The translations under genes and the position numbers were made by a program. From an uncultured Pelagibacteraceae bacterium (GTDB taxonomy: Bacteria > Pseudomonadota > Alphaproteobacteria > Pelagibacterales > Pelagibacteraceae), in assembly GCA_902591185.1 (NCBI GenBank), contig CACIZU010000004.1, positions 1 to 64,000 of the forward strand: a stretch of 64,000 bases of DNA. The letters run 5' to 3'. Under the pieces are notes generated by a model. It made no database searches. It had not been told where the DNA came from and saw only the letters and a program-made list of their open reading frames with translations. How positions within the stretch are numbered: the stretch's first letter is position 1; every line of letters starts with the position of its first letter. This document shows positions 53,655 through 60,842 of this stretch, piece by piece.

Positions 53655-54187
53655 ATAAGTTTGGACGTTAGCAATTTTTGATAGTCATGAATAGATTTCA
53701 TTTTAATGTCTGTTCTTTTTGCTGCTTCATCAAATTTTCGAAGAAGTATTGAAGGTTTAAAACATTCTTGTGCTTCAAATTTATTACACTCCTCTTGATT
53801 TAATACTCCTCCTTGGAGATTCAAACTTACTTTAGAAGCTTCAGAAAGCTGATTATAATATTTTTTATCTTTTGCAAGATAACGCTTTGCTAGAACATGG
53901 TATTTTATTGGTTCTACTATCTCTTTTTTAAAAAAGCTTTTTAAATATTCATAACCTATATTTTCGTGTTGCCCATCTACATTTAGTTTAACTAACTCAT
54001 CAGGGTTTTCTAAAATAAAATGACCATAATCATGCAATAGACAGGAACAAATTAACCCATCGTCGCATTTTGCTTTTTCAGCAAGCATTGCGGTCTGAAT
54101 CATATGCTCAGACATGGTGACTTTCTCACCAATGTAGAGTGATTTACTATTTTTGAAATTTGATATTATTTTATCAATAATTTGCAT
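53651..54187 (-). CDS. HD-domain oxygenase of the PhnZ/TmpB (phosphonate) type
   Basis: 178 residues. Metal ligands H28, H52-D53, H74 and H97 follow the HD pattern (SEHMIQTAMLAEKA, LLHDYGH, YHVLAKRYL). Y18 and E21 match in spacing the Y and E that cover the active site of PhnZ (24 and 27 as I remember). The C-terminal LSEASKVSLNLQGGVLNQEE is typical of HD proteins in phosphonate operons. Those mixed-valent di-iron oxygenases cleave the C-P bond of hydroxylated phosphonates. The upstream gene is a 2OG dioxygenase, the usual partner type. Confidence 0.82.
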   Translation of the reverse strand: MQIIDKIISNFKNSKSLYIGEKVTMSEHMIQTAMLAEKAKCDDGLICSCLLHDYGHFILENPDELVKLNVDGQHENIGYEYLKSFFKKEIVEPIKYHVLAKRYLAKDKKYYNQLSEASKVSLNLQGGVLNQEECNKFEAQECFKPSILLRKFDEAAKRTDIKMKSIHDYQKLLTSKLI

Positions 54188-54192
54188 TAAGA

Positions 54193-55032
54193 TTATTGAG
54201 GATGATCACCTTCAATTGCAATACGATCCATTATTCTTTCATAACCCAAACCTCTTCCAGGAAAAAAGTCTGTAATAGCATAATGAATAACGCTTCTGTT
54301 ATCCCAGATTGCAACAGTGTTTTCTGTCCAATTAAATCTGCAAGTTAGATCTAATCTTGCTTGATGTTCAAATATTTCTTTTAATATTTGATCACTTTCC
54401 TCTTTATCCAGACCAATAATTTGTTTTGTATAAGTCCAATTAACATATAAGATTTTCTTACCTGTTTCAGGATGGGTTCTAACAATTGGATGTTCGTTAG
54501 AATAAGCATCATAATTTCTTTTATTATTGCTCTCCATATACTTGTAGTTTTTAATAAAAAACTCTGCACCTAATGAACTATGAATAGCTTTTTTATCTTT
54601 TATCTTGTCTTGAATTTTTGGATTTAATGTTTCCCATGCTAACTCCATATTAGAAAAACACGTATCACCACCAACAGGAGGTATTTTAAGTGATTTTAAT
54701 ATAACTGCTTTAGTTGGCTTTAAATTATAACTTACATCGCTATGCCAATTTTCACCCCATTGGTTTTTTTCTTCTTTGCCTTTAACAATTCTAACAATTT
54801 CTGGATAATTTTCTAATCCTTTAACGTATGCATGAGTTTCAAGTGGACCAAATTTTTCAGCAAGAGCTATCTGTTGATCTTTAGTAATAGGCTGATCTCT
54901 AAAAAAAATTACTTTATGTTCTAAAAACAAATCATTTATTTTTTTAAAGTTTTCATTAGATACATCTGTTAAATCAATTCCTTTGATTTCTGCACCTAAG
55001 GCTCCAGATAGTAATTTTATTTCAGTGTTCAT
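54193..55032 (-). CDS. TauD/TfdA-family 2-oxoglutarate dioxygenase
   Basis: 279 residues, typical TauD length. Iron ligands in NWHSDVSYN (HxD) and VIHYAITDFFPG, and the 2OG-binding Arg in YERIMDRIAI; also KVIFFRDQPITKDQQIALAEKFG and HPIVRTHPETGKKILYVN. TauD enzymes hydroxylate sulfonates, herbicides or phosphonates. Partnered with the HD oxygenase it may perform the first hydroxylation of a phosphonate (PhnY/TmpA role). Taurine is the alternative substrate. Five bases from the HD gene. Confidence 0.85.
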   Translation of the reverse strand: MNTEIKLLSGALGAEIKGIDLTDVSNENFKKINDLFLEHKVIFFRDQPITKDQQIALAEKFGPLETHAYVKGLENYPEIVRIVKGKEEKNQWGENWHSDVSYNLKPTKAVILKSLKIPPVGGDTCFSNMELAWETLNPKIQDKIKDKKAIHSSLGAEFFIKNYKYMESNNKRNYDAYSNEHPIVRTHPETGKKILYVNWTYTKQIIGLDKEESDQILKEIFEHQARLDLTCRFNWTENTVAIWDNRSVIHYAITDFFPGRGLGYERIMDRIAIEGDHPQ

Positions 55033-55043
55033 TTAATTATAGA

Positions 55044-55511
55044 TTATTTTTTAAGTTTATTTGAAAATTGTAAGTTATCAAATTTAAATTTTGATTTATT
55101 TTCATCTATAAATTGATCCATTATCATTGCTTTTTCATTTTCAAATTCAGCAACTTTCCTAATATTTAAGTCAATATATAAAGACACAACTTCAGTTGTG
55201 GCAGACAAGATATTTTTACTTTTTTCGTACATTTCTAATTTGTAATGCAGTCTTTTTTTGTCATGATCAAAATAAGATAAATAAACATCCACTTCTTCGT
55301 TTTCTTTTACTTCGTTATTGTATGTTGTGTGACTTTCTACAGCCATTGTGCTTTTTTTAGTTGTTTTTGCCGATTGTTCTCCCATCTTAAATTTAGATAA
55401 AATTTTTTCTGCACCTTTATCAAAAACTAAAATATAAAATGCTAAATTCATATGACCATTATAATCAGTCCATTCATTTATTATTTTAGTAGTTTTTAGA
55501 AGGAGAGACAT
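55044..55511 (-). CDS. hot-dog thioesterase resembling betainyl-CoA thioesterase
   Basis: 155 residues. The N-terminal EWTDYNGHMNLAFYILVFDKGAE is the acyl-CoA thioesterase active-site segment, and the whole colinear pattern (ESHTTYNNEVKENEEVDVYLSYFDHDKKRLHYKLEMY ... ATTEVVSLYIDL) is that of the thioesterase of carnitine/betaine catabolism, as remembered. It would release glycine betaine from its CoA ester. Stop of ParA abuts its start. It supports a quaternary-amine theme for this operon. Confidence 0.78.
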   Translation of the reverse strand: MSLLLKTTKIINEWTDYNGHMNLAFYILVFDKGAEKILSKFKMGEQSAKTTKKSTMAVESHTTYNNEVKENEEVDVYLSYFDHDKKRLHYKLEMYEKSKNILSATTEVVSLYIDLNIRKVAEFENEKAMIMDQFIDENKSKFKFDNLQFSNKLKK

Positions 55512-56152
55512 TATTGGTTTAATTCAAATAAAATTTGTTCTGAAAGTTTTTTAATTTCATCTACAGCACTACCTTTTCTTTGTTTTTCAATTGCTGTTTT
55601 CCCTTCTCCCATTGAAGAAGCGTAAATTTGTCTGTTGCCAATTATTATATTTACCGAGGGAACGTTTAGGCTTTTTATATAATCATTTGTTTTAATAATT
55701 TGTTTTGATCTTTGGTTTGCTCTATTTATTTGTATCATAATTTTTTTATTTGCTTTTTTTGCAATATCTATAATCGCTTCTGTCGCCCAAAAATCTACAT
55801 GTGACGGGGTCATTGGAATTAAAACTAAGTCAGAAGCTTCTATAGATGGTCGTGCATCAGACTCTATTTTTGGAGGTGTGTCTATTATTACTATATCATG
55901 ATCTTTTTTTAATGTTTTAGATTCATATTGTGCGCCCCATAGACTTGCAGTTTTAAAACTTAAATTATGGTTTGATATTTTTTTTTCTGATCGGATCATA
56001 AACCATTGACCTAGACTACCTTGTGGATCAGTATCAACGACAGCAACTTTAAGATTATGGTATTTAATAAAACCCATAGCCAAGTGAATTGCTAATGTTG
56101 TTTTGCCAGTACCACCTTTTTGTTGTGAAATAGTTATAACTTTTGAGAGCAT
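55511..56152 (-). CDS. ParA-family ATPase
   Basis: 213 residues. Deviant Walker A KGGTGKTT at residues 13-20, switch region VDTDPQGSLGQWF, Walker B IVIIDTPP, and ADLVLIPMTPS-like core (SDLVLIPMTPSHVDFWAT). No parB or DNA-binding partner adjoins, so it is a solitary ParA used in positioning something other than the replicon, or a MipZ/ParC-type protein. It is the first gene of the minus-strand unit with the thioesterase. Confidence 0.85.
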   Translation of the reverse strand: MLSKVITISQQKGGTGKTTLAIHLAMGFIKYHNLKVAVVDTDPQGSLGQWFMIRSEKKISNHNLSFKTASLWGAQYESKTLKKDHDIVIIDTPPKIESDARPSIEASDLVLIPMTPSHVDFWATEAIIDIAKKANKKIMIQINRANQRSKQIIKTNDYIKSLNVPSVNIIIGNRQIYASSMGEGKTAIEKQRKGSAVDEIKKLSEQILFELNQ

Positions 56153-56392
56153 GATGATTGATAATATATTTATTAAACTAATCTCGAAATAAAATTATAT
56201 ATTCTACTTTTACGTTAAATTTTTTTTCTACTATAAATTGTATTAGTTATTTTAATTTTTAATTAAACTCAATTTTATTACGTTATTAACTTATAAAAAA
56301 TATATATAAAAAAAATAAAATATTTTTGTTTTACTATATGTGAAAGTATTGTTTTAATTAAGTATTTGTAAAATAGAACACATTAAGGGTAT
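56153..56392. other. divergent intergenic region upstream of rhodopsin
   Basis: 240 bases of very AT-rich DNA between ParA (minus) and the rhodopsin gene (plus). A candidate -10 TAAAAT lies at 56369-56374, but no -35 at proper spacing is convincing. The rhodopsin RBS AAGGG (56385-56389) precedes the ATG at 56393. No RNA gene or hairpin was recognised. Confidence 0.4.
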
Positions 56393-57091
56393 ATGAATAA
56401 GCTATTGTTACCACAGGATATTGTTGGAGGATCGTTTTGGCTTATCTCTGTTGCTATGATTGGGGCAGCAATTTTTTTCTTTTTAGAGAGGGGTAGATTG
56501 TCAAACAGATGGGGCACAGCAATGAATCTTGTTGGTGTTATTGCTTTGATGTCATCCATTCATTATTTCTATGCAAAAAATTTGTGGGTACTAAATGGAC
56601 AGGCACCTACAGCATTAAGGTACATTGATTGGCTTTTAACTTTTCCGTTAACCATTTTAACTTTTTACGTAATGCTTAAATCAGTGACAGATATTAAAAG
56701 AGGAATGTTTTGGCGTTTAATAGTTGGAACTTTAGTTTGGGTTATAGCTCAACTTTTGGGAGCATACGGATACATGAGTGTAACTCTAGGTTTCTTAGTG
56801 GGCATAGTAGGATGGCTTTATATTATTGGTGAACTTTACATGGGTGATGCCGGAAGAATAAATGCAACATGTGGTAACGAAAATGTTCAAATGGCTTTTT
56901 TTGCAAATAGACTTATCATAACAATAGGTTTTTCAATTTATCATATTGGATATTTTATTGAGCACTTAGCAGGAGGAGCAAATATTAATAGTTTAAATGT
57001 AATTTATAATTTAGCTGACTTTTTAAATAAAATAATTTTTGGAATGATTATTTATAGTGCGGCTTTAGCAGATACAAAGAAAGGAACTTGA
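56393..57091 (+). CDS. microbial rhodopsin with D-T-T motif (proteorhodopsin-related)
   Basis: 232 residues, seven helices. Retinal Lys is K213 in NLADFLNKIIFG, counter-ions D79 and D209, R76, and H57 paired with D79; spacings (22 between H57 and D79, 130 between D79 and D209) equal those of proteorhodopsin. In helix C RYIDWLLTFPLTILTFY gives D79-T83-T90, so the cytoplasmic proton-donor position (Glu in proton-pumping proteorhodopsin) is Thr. The spectral-tuning position is T87 (Leu or Gln elsewhere). Helix F has GFSIYHIGY where GWAIYPVGY is usual. It may pump slowly, pump another ion, or sense light. A flotillin-like gene follows. Confidence 0.92.
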   Translation: MNKLLLPQDIVGGSFWLISVAMIGAAIFFFLERGRLSNRWGTAMNLVGVIALMSSIHYFYAKNLWVLNGQAPTALRYIDWLLTFPLTILTFYVMLKSVTDIKRGMFWRLIVGTLVWVIAQLLGAYGYMSVTLGFLVGIVGWLYIIGELYMGDAGRINATCGNENVQMAFFANRLIITIGFSIYHIGYFIEHLAGGANINSLNVIYNLADFLNKIIFGMIIYSAALADTKKGT

Positions 57092-57108
57092 ATTAGGGGG
57101 AATAATTT

Positions 57109-59103
57109 ATGACAAAAGGAGCAGATATAATAGCAGCAATAATTTTATTAGCATTGTCAATAGCGATTGTAGTTTATTTATTGCATTGGCTTTACAGAAG
57201 ATCTTCAAAAGAAGTTTCTTTTGTAAGAACAGGAATGCTTGGTGAGAAGGTAGTTATATCAGGCGGAGCATTTGTCTTACCGATAATTCACAATATTACT
57301 CAAGTTGGTATGCGAACATTGAGTCTAACAATAAAAAGAGGTGGAGATAAATCTTTAATTACTAAAGACAGAATGAGAGCAGAACTAGTAACAGAATTTT
57401 TTACTAAAGTTCCACCAGATGCAAAAGCAGTTTCAACAGCCGCGCAAACTTTAGGTAACAGAACTCTTGATCCAGAACATTTAAGAGAAGTGGTGCAAGG
57501 TCGTTTTGCGGATGCCTTAGGAGAAGTTGCAGCAAAAATGACTCTTGATGAAATACAAGAAAATCGAGGACAATTTGTTAAAGAAGTTACAAAGATTGCC
57601 GATGAATCAATTGGTCATACAGGTTTAGCATTAGAAACAGTTTCAATTATATCTTTAGATCAAGCGCCGATTGAACAATTCAATCCAGCAAATACTTTTG
57701 ACTCTCAAGGTTTGACACAATTAACCGAACAAATAGAAGCAAGAAAGAAAAAAAGAAATGATATTACTCAAGATACTAAAATATCAATTGAAAATAAAAA
57801 CTTAGAAACCGTTCAAAAAGAATTAGAAATTAAAAAGAATGAAGAGTTTTCTAGATACCAACAAGAGAGAGAAGTTTCTATTCAAAAGGCAAACGAGAGA
57901 ACCGAAACAATTAAGCAAAAAGCTGAAAAAGAAAGACAAGCTGAAGAAGCTGAAATAAAAAGTCAGGAAGCAATTGAGGTTGCAAAAATTTCTCAAAATC
58001 AAGTTATAGAAGTTGAAAGAAAACTTACTGAAACTAGATTAATTGAGGAAATTGAAAAAAGAAGAAAAGAACAAAACCAATTAGAGAAAGATGCTGCTTT
58101 AGATATTAGACAAAAAGACCTAGAAACAGAAGTCAAAATATTAAATCTAGATAAAGAGAGTGAATACGCAAGACTAGAAAAACAACGATTAGTTGACACT
58201 AAAAGAGCTCAAGAAAAAGCTGAAATAATTAAAGAACAGTCAGATAAACAAAGAGAAGCGGAAGAAGCCCAAATTATTGCAGATCAACAAGTTAAAAATG
58301 CTAAAATTGCTCAACAGAAAAATATTGATGCTCATAGAATAGAGTCTGAAAAAGAAGTTAGAACTCTAGATATAGAAAAAGCTAAAAGAATTCAGATAGA
58401 AGAACATCAAAAAGAACTTGAAATAATAGAGAAATCTAAAGAAGTTCTTATATCAAAAGCAGAAGAACAAAATACAAGAGCTAAAGCAGTAGAAGCTGAA
58501 GAGAAAGCTAACTCAACAAGATACATTGAAAAAGCTGAAGGAATTAAACAAGTTGATGTTATTGAAGCAGCTTCAAAAGCCGAACAAGATAAGCACGCAA
58601 CCATGGCAGCTAAATTAAGATATGAAATAGATGCTGCGGGTAAAGAAGCATTAAATCTTGCAGAAAATGTAAGAAGTGATGCTAATAGAAGAAGCTCATT
58701 AAGAATTAAACTTGCTGAAAAAATTGAATCAATTATCAGAGAAAGTGTTAAACCTATGGCAAACATTGGTGATATCAAAATTGTCGATGTTAGCGGCCTT
58801 CCAGGATTTAGTGGAACAAGTGTGCCCGGATCTTCAGGTGGTGGTGGAAAAGAAGGTTCTAGCGGCGGCGGAAAGAGCGGAGGAAATTTAGCTGACAATG
58901 TTGTTAGTTCGGCTTTAAGATATAGAGCTCACCAACCATTTTTAGATAGCCTTCTTAAAGAAATTGGAATGAATCCTGGCGAAATAAGTAACATCCGAAA
59001 TATCCTTGGAGATTATGGGAATCCAAAAAAAGATTATCATATGAATTTTGGTGAAGATGTTTCTAAAAATTTAAAAGGAGCCAATAGTCCAAAAAACAAA
59101 TAA
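57109..59103 (+). CDS. flotillin/YqiK-like SPFH-domain membrane protein
   Basis: 664 residues. N-terminal membrane helix (about 7-28), SPFH/Band 7 domain (35-200, with TLSLTIKRGGDKSLITKDRMRAELVTEFFTKV and TGLALETVSIISLDQAP), then a very long Glu/Lys/Gln coiled coil (about 215-520, repeated KAEKERQAEEAEIKSQ-type blocks). A Gly/Ser-rich linker (GSSGGGGKEGSSGGGKSGG, about 573-592) and a short C-terminal domain follow. Flotillins organise membrane microdomains. It is 17 bases after the rhodopsin stop with a strong AGGGGG RBS, so the two are probably co-transcribed. Confidence 0.9.
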   Translation: MTKGADIIAAIILLALSIAIVVYLLHWLYRRSSKEVSFVRTGMLGEKVVISGGAFVLPIIHNITQVGMRTLSLTIKRGGDKSLITKDRMRAELVTEFFTKVPPDAKAVSTAAQTLGNRTLDPEHLREVVQGRFADALGEVAAKMTLDEIQENRGQFVKEVTKIADESIGHTGLALETVSIISLDQAPIEQFNPANTFDSQGLTQLTEQIEARKKKRNDITQDTKISIENKNLETVQKELEIKKNEEFSRYQQEREVSIQKANERTETIKQKAEKERQAEEAEIKSQEAIEVAKISQNQVIEVERKLTETRLIEEIEKRRKEQNQLEKDAALDIRQKDLETEVKILNLDKESEYARLEKQRLVDTKRAQEKAEIIKEQSDKQREAEEAQIIADQQVKNAKIAQQKNIDAHRIESEKEVRTLDIEKAKRIQIEEHQKELEIIEKSKEVLISKAEEQNTRAKAVEAEEKANSTRYIEKAEGIKQVDVIEAASKAEQDKHATMAAKLRYEIDAAGKEALNLAENVRSDANRRSSLRIKLAEKIESIIRESVKPMANIGDIKIVDVSGLPGFSGTSVPGSSGGGGKEGSSGGGKSGGNLADNVVSSALRYRAHQPFLDSLLKEIGMNPGEISNIRNILGDYGNPKKDYHMNFGEDVSKNLKGANSPKNK

Positions 59104-59121
59104 TTTAATTAAAATATTATT

Positions 59122-59511
59122 ATGAGCACAGAAGTAGAAAATTGGGCAAAGAAATATGAAGACTTTACTAATGGTGATGAAACCATTAATGCGATGGCAA
59201 AATATTATACTTGCTCTTTTATGTTTGACATGGAAAACGCAAAAGTAATAATTGAAATGCATGATGGTAAAGTAAAAAATATAAATACAAATCCATCTCC
59301 TTTGGATCCATATGATTTTGCATTGAGAGCTTCAGCAAATACTTGGAGAGAGTTTGGTCAACCTATGCCTAAACCAATGTATCATGGAATATGGTCTGCA
59401 AGTTTTTTAAAAGATTTAAAAATAGAAGGTAATCATTTAATTTTAATGAAAAATTTAAGAAATTTTACAGTTCAATTTGAATTGTTAAGAAAAACAGGAG
59501 TACCAGTTTAA
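59122..59511 (+). CDS. SCP2-like lipid/sterol-carrier-type small protein
   Basis: 129 residues. Beta strands and a helix in the order FMFDMENAKVIIEMHDGKVKNI ... DFALRASANTWREFGQPMP ... LKDLKIEGNHLILMKNLRNFTVQFELLRK resemble an SCP2-type fold that binds hydrophobic ligands. Similarity is judged by eye and moderate. It starts 18 bases after the flotillin-like gene and precedes the hydrolase gene by 31 bases; it could belong to either the membrane pair or the amide operon. Confidence 0.55.
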   Translation: MSTEVENWAKKYEDFTNGDETINAMAKYYTCSFMFDMENAKVIIEMHDGKVKNINTNPSPLDPYDFALRASANTWREFGQPMPKPMYHGIWSASFLKDLKIEGNHLILMKNLRNFTVQFELLRKTGVPV

Positions 59512-59542
59512 TGAATCTTAACAATATAAAAGGAGCAATCAA

Positions 59543-60397
59543 ATGGTAAAACATCATGATGTTGTAGGACGTTATGTAACTATAGAAGTTGATGATTGTG
59601 AGTATAAGGTTTTTTATTTGCAAAATGGAAAAGGAATTCCATTAATCTGCCAACATACAGCGGGATGTCATAATCATCAATGGAGAGGACTACTTGAAGA
59701 TGAAGAAATTACAAAAAATTATAATGTTATTGCTTATGATCTGCCAAGACATGGAAAATCTGATCCACCACACAATAAAGAATGGTGGAAAGAAGAATAT
59801 AAGCTAACCGCAGAACATTATTGTAATTTTATCATAAAATTATGTGAAGCTTTGGGATTACAAAATCCAATATTTATGGGATCTTCATTTGGTGGAAATG
59901 TGGCTCTACAATTAGCTTTAAGGCATCCTAATAAATTTAGAGCTGTTATACCTGTAGAAGCGGCAGATTATGCTCCAGGATTTTATCTAGACTGGTGGAG
60001 GCATCCTCATGCAAATGCAGCTCAAGTTTGTGCTAGTGGAACTTGGGATCTTATGGCACCTCAATCACCAGAAAAAGATAGATGGTTAACTTGGCATTAT
60101 TACACTCAAGGATCAGAGGCCTTTAAAGGAGATTTATATTTTTACTCAGTAGACCATGATTTGAGAAATGAATTAAAAAATATTGACGGACATAAGTGTC
60201 CAGTAATTATGTTAACAGGAACTTATGATTATTTAACTCCACCAGAAGCAACAGAAAATACTGCAAGACAAATTAAAGGTGGAGTTTATATAGAAATGAC
60301 AGACATAGGGCATTTTCCAATGAGTGAAAATCATGAGGTATTTAGAGTTTATTTAATTGAAGCATTAAAGATAATTCAAGAAAGGACTAATAAGTAA
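59543..60397 (+). CDS. alpha/beta hydrolase
   Basis: 284 residues. IPLICQHTAGCHNHQWRGLL oxyanion region, nucleophile elbow FMGSSFGGNVALQLALRHP (G-S-S-F-G-G), acid in MLTGTYDYLTPPEAT, and catalytic His in MTDIGHFPMSEN. Strong RBS (AGGAGC). Immediately upstream of the dimethylformamidase-like genes; a supporting hydrolysis step on a related amide or ester is plausible but not shown. Confidence 0.86.
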   Translation: MVKHHDVVGRYVTIEVDDCEYKVFYLQNGKGIPLICQHTAGCHNHQWRGLLEDEEITKNYNVIAYDLPRHGKSDPPHNKEWWKEEYKLTAEHYCNFIIKLCEALGLQNPIFMGSSFGGNVALQLALRHPNKFRAVIPVEAADYAPGFYLDWWRHPHANAAQVCASGTWDLMAPQSPEKDRWLTWHYYTQGSEAFKGDLYFYSVDHDLRNELKNIDGHKCPVIMLTGTYDYLTPPEATENTARQIKGGVYIEMTDIGHFPMSENHEVFRVYLIEALKIIQERTNK

Positions 60398-60400
60398 TTT

Positions 60401-60820
60401 ATGACAAAAGATAAAACTGGAGTTCAAGTAAATCAAGGTCATACAAGTACTGATGATTTTATAACAAGAAAATATGTATTGCCATTATTAAAAGATGAAA
60501 AAATGAGAAATAAATTAATCGAGGAACATAGAGCTTGTCCAGTAGGTAAAGCAGCTCAACCTCACAAAGGTCAGCCAATGGTTGAACATAGCAAGGAACT
60601 TCAAACTGTTTTAGACAAACTTAGACGACAACCAATGCATATAAAAAAATATGTAACGGTATGTAAAAAAGATTTTGAAGATTATAGAATAGGAATCGTA
60701 ACTGGAGTAAGAGGTGAACCGGTTGAAATTTTAGAAGAGTCATTTTCTTCAGAAGAAGCTTGTGAGCATGCTATTTTTTTAAAGAGAATTGTAGAACTTT
60801 TAGAAAGATATTCGGAATGA
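60401..60820 (+). CDS. dmfA1: N,N-dimethylformamidase-type small subunit
   Basis: 139 residues. The second half LQTVLDKLRRQPMHIKKYVTVCKKDFEDYRIGIVTGVRGEPVEI ... FSSEEACEHAIFLKRI parallels the small (alpha) subunit of dimethylformamidase as I recall it (LQxVxxxxRxQP, YRI, EEAxHAxFLxRI). The small subunit is needed for the alpha2beta2 enzyme. The large-subunit gene follows 22 bases later, so the two are surely expressed together. Confidence 0.8.
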   Translation: MTKDKTGVQVNQGHTSTDDFITRKYVLPLLKDEKMRNKLIEEHRACPVGKAAQPHKGQPMVEHSKELQTVLDKLRRQPMHIKKYVTVCKKDFEDYRIGIVTGVRGEPVEILEESFSSEEACEHAIFLKRIVELLERYSE

Positions 60821-60842
60821 TTAATATTTATGAGAGTTTAAA

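Noticed and set aside
58407-58898. 163-codon open frame on the minus strand
   Set aside because: Antisense to the flotillin-like coiled coil and Gly/Ser linker; Pro/Ser/Phe-rich composition reflects the complementary strand only.
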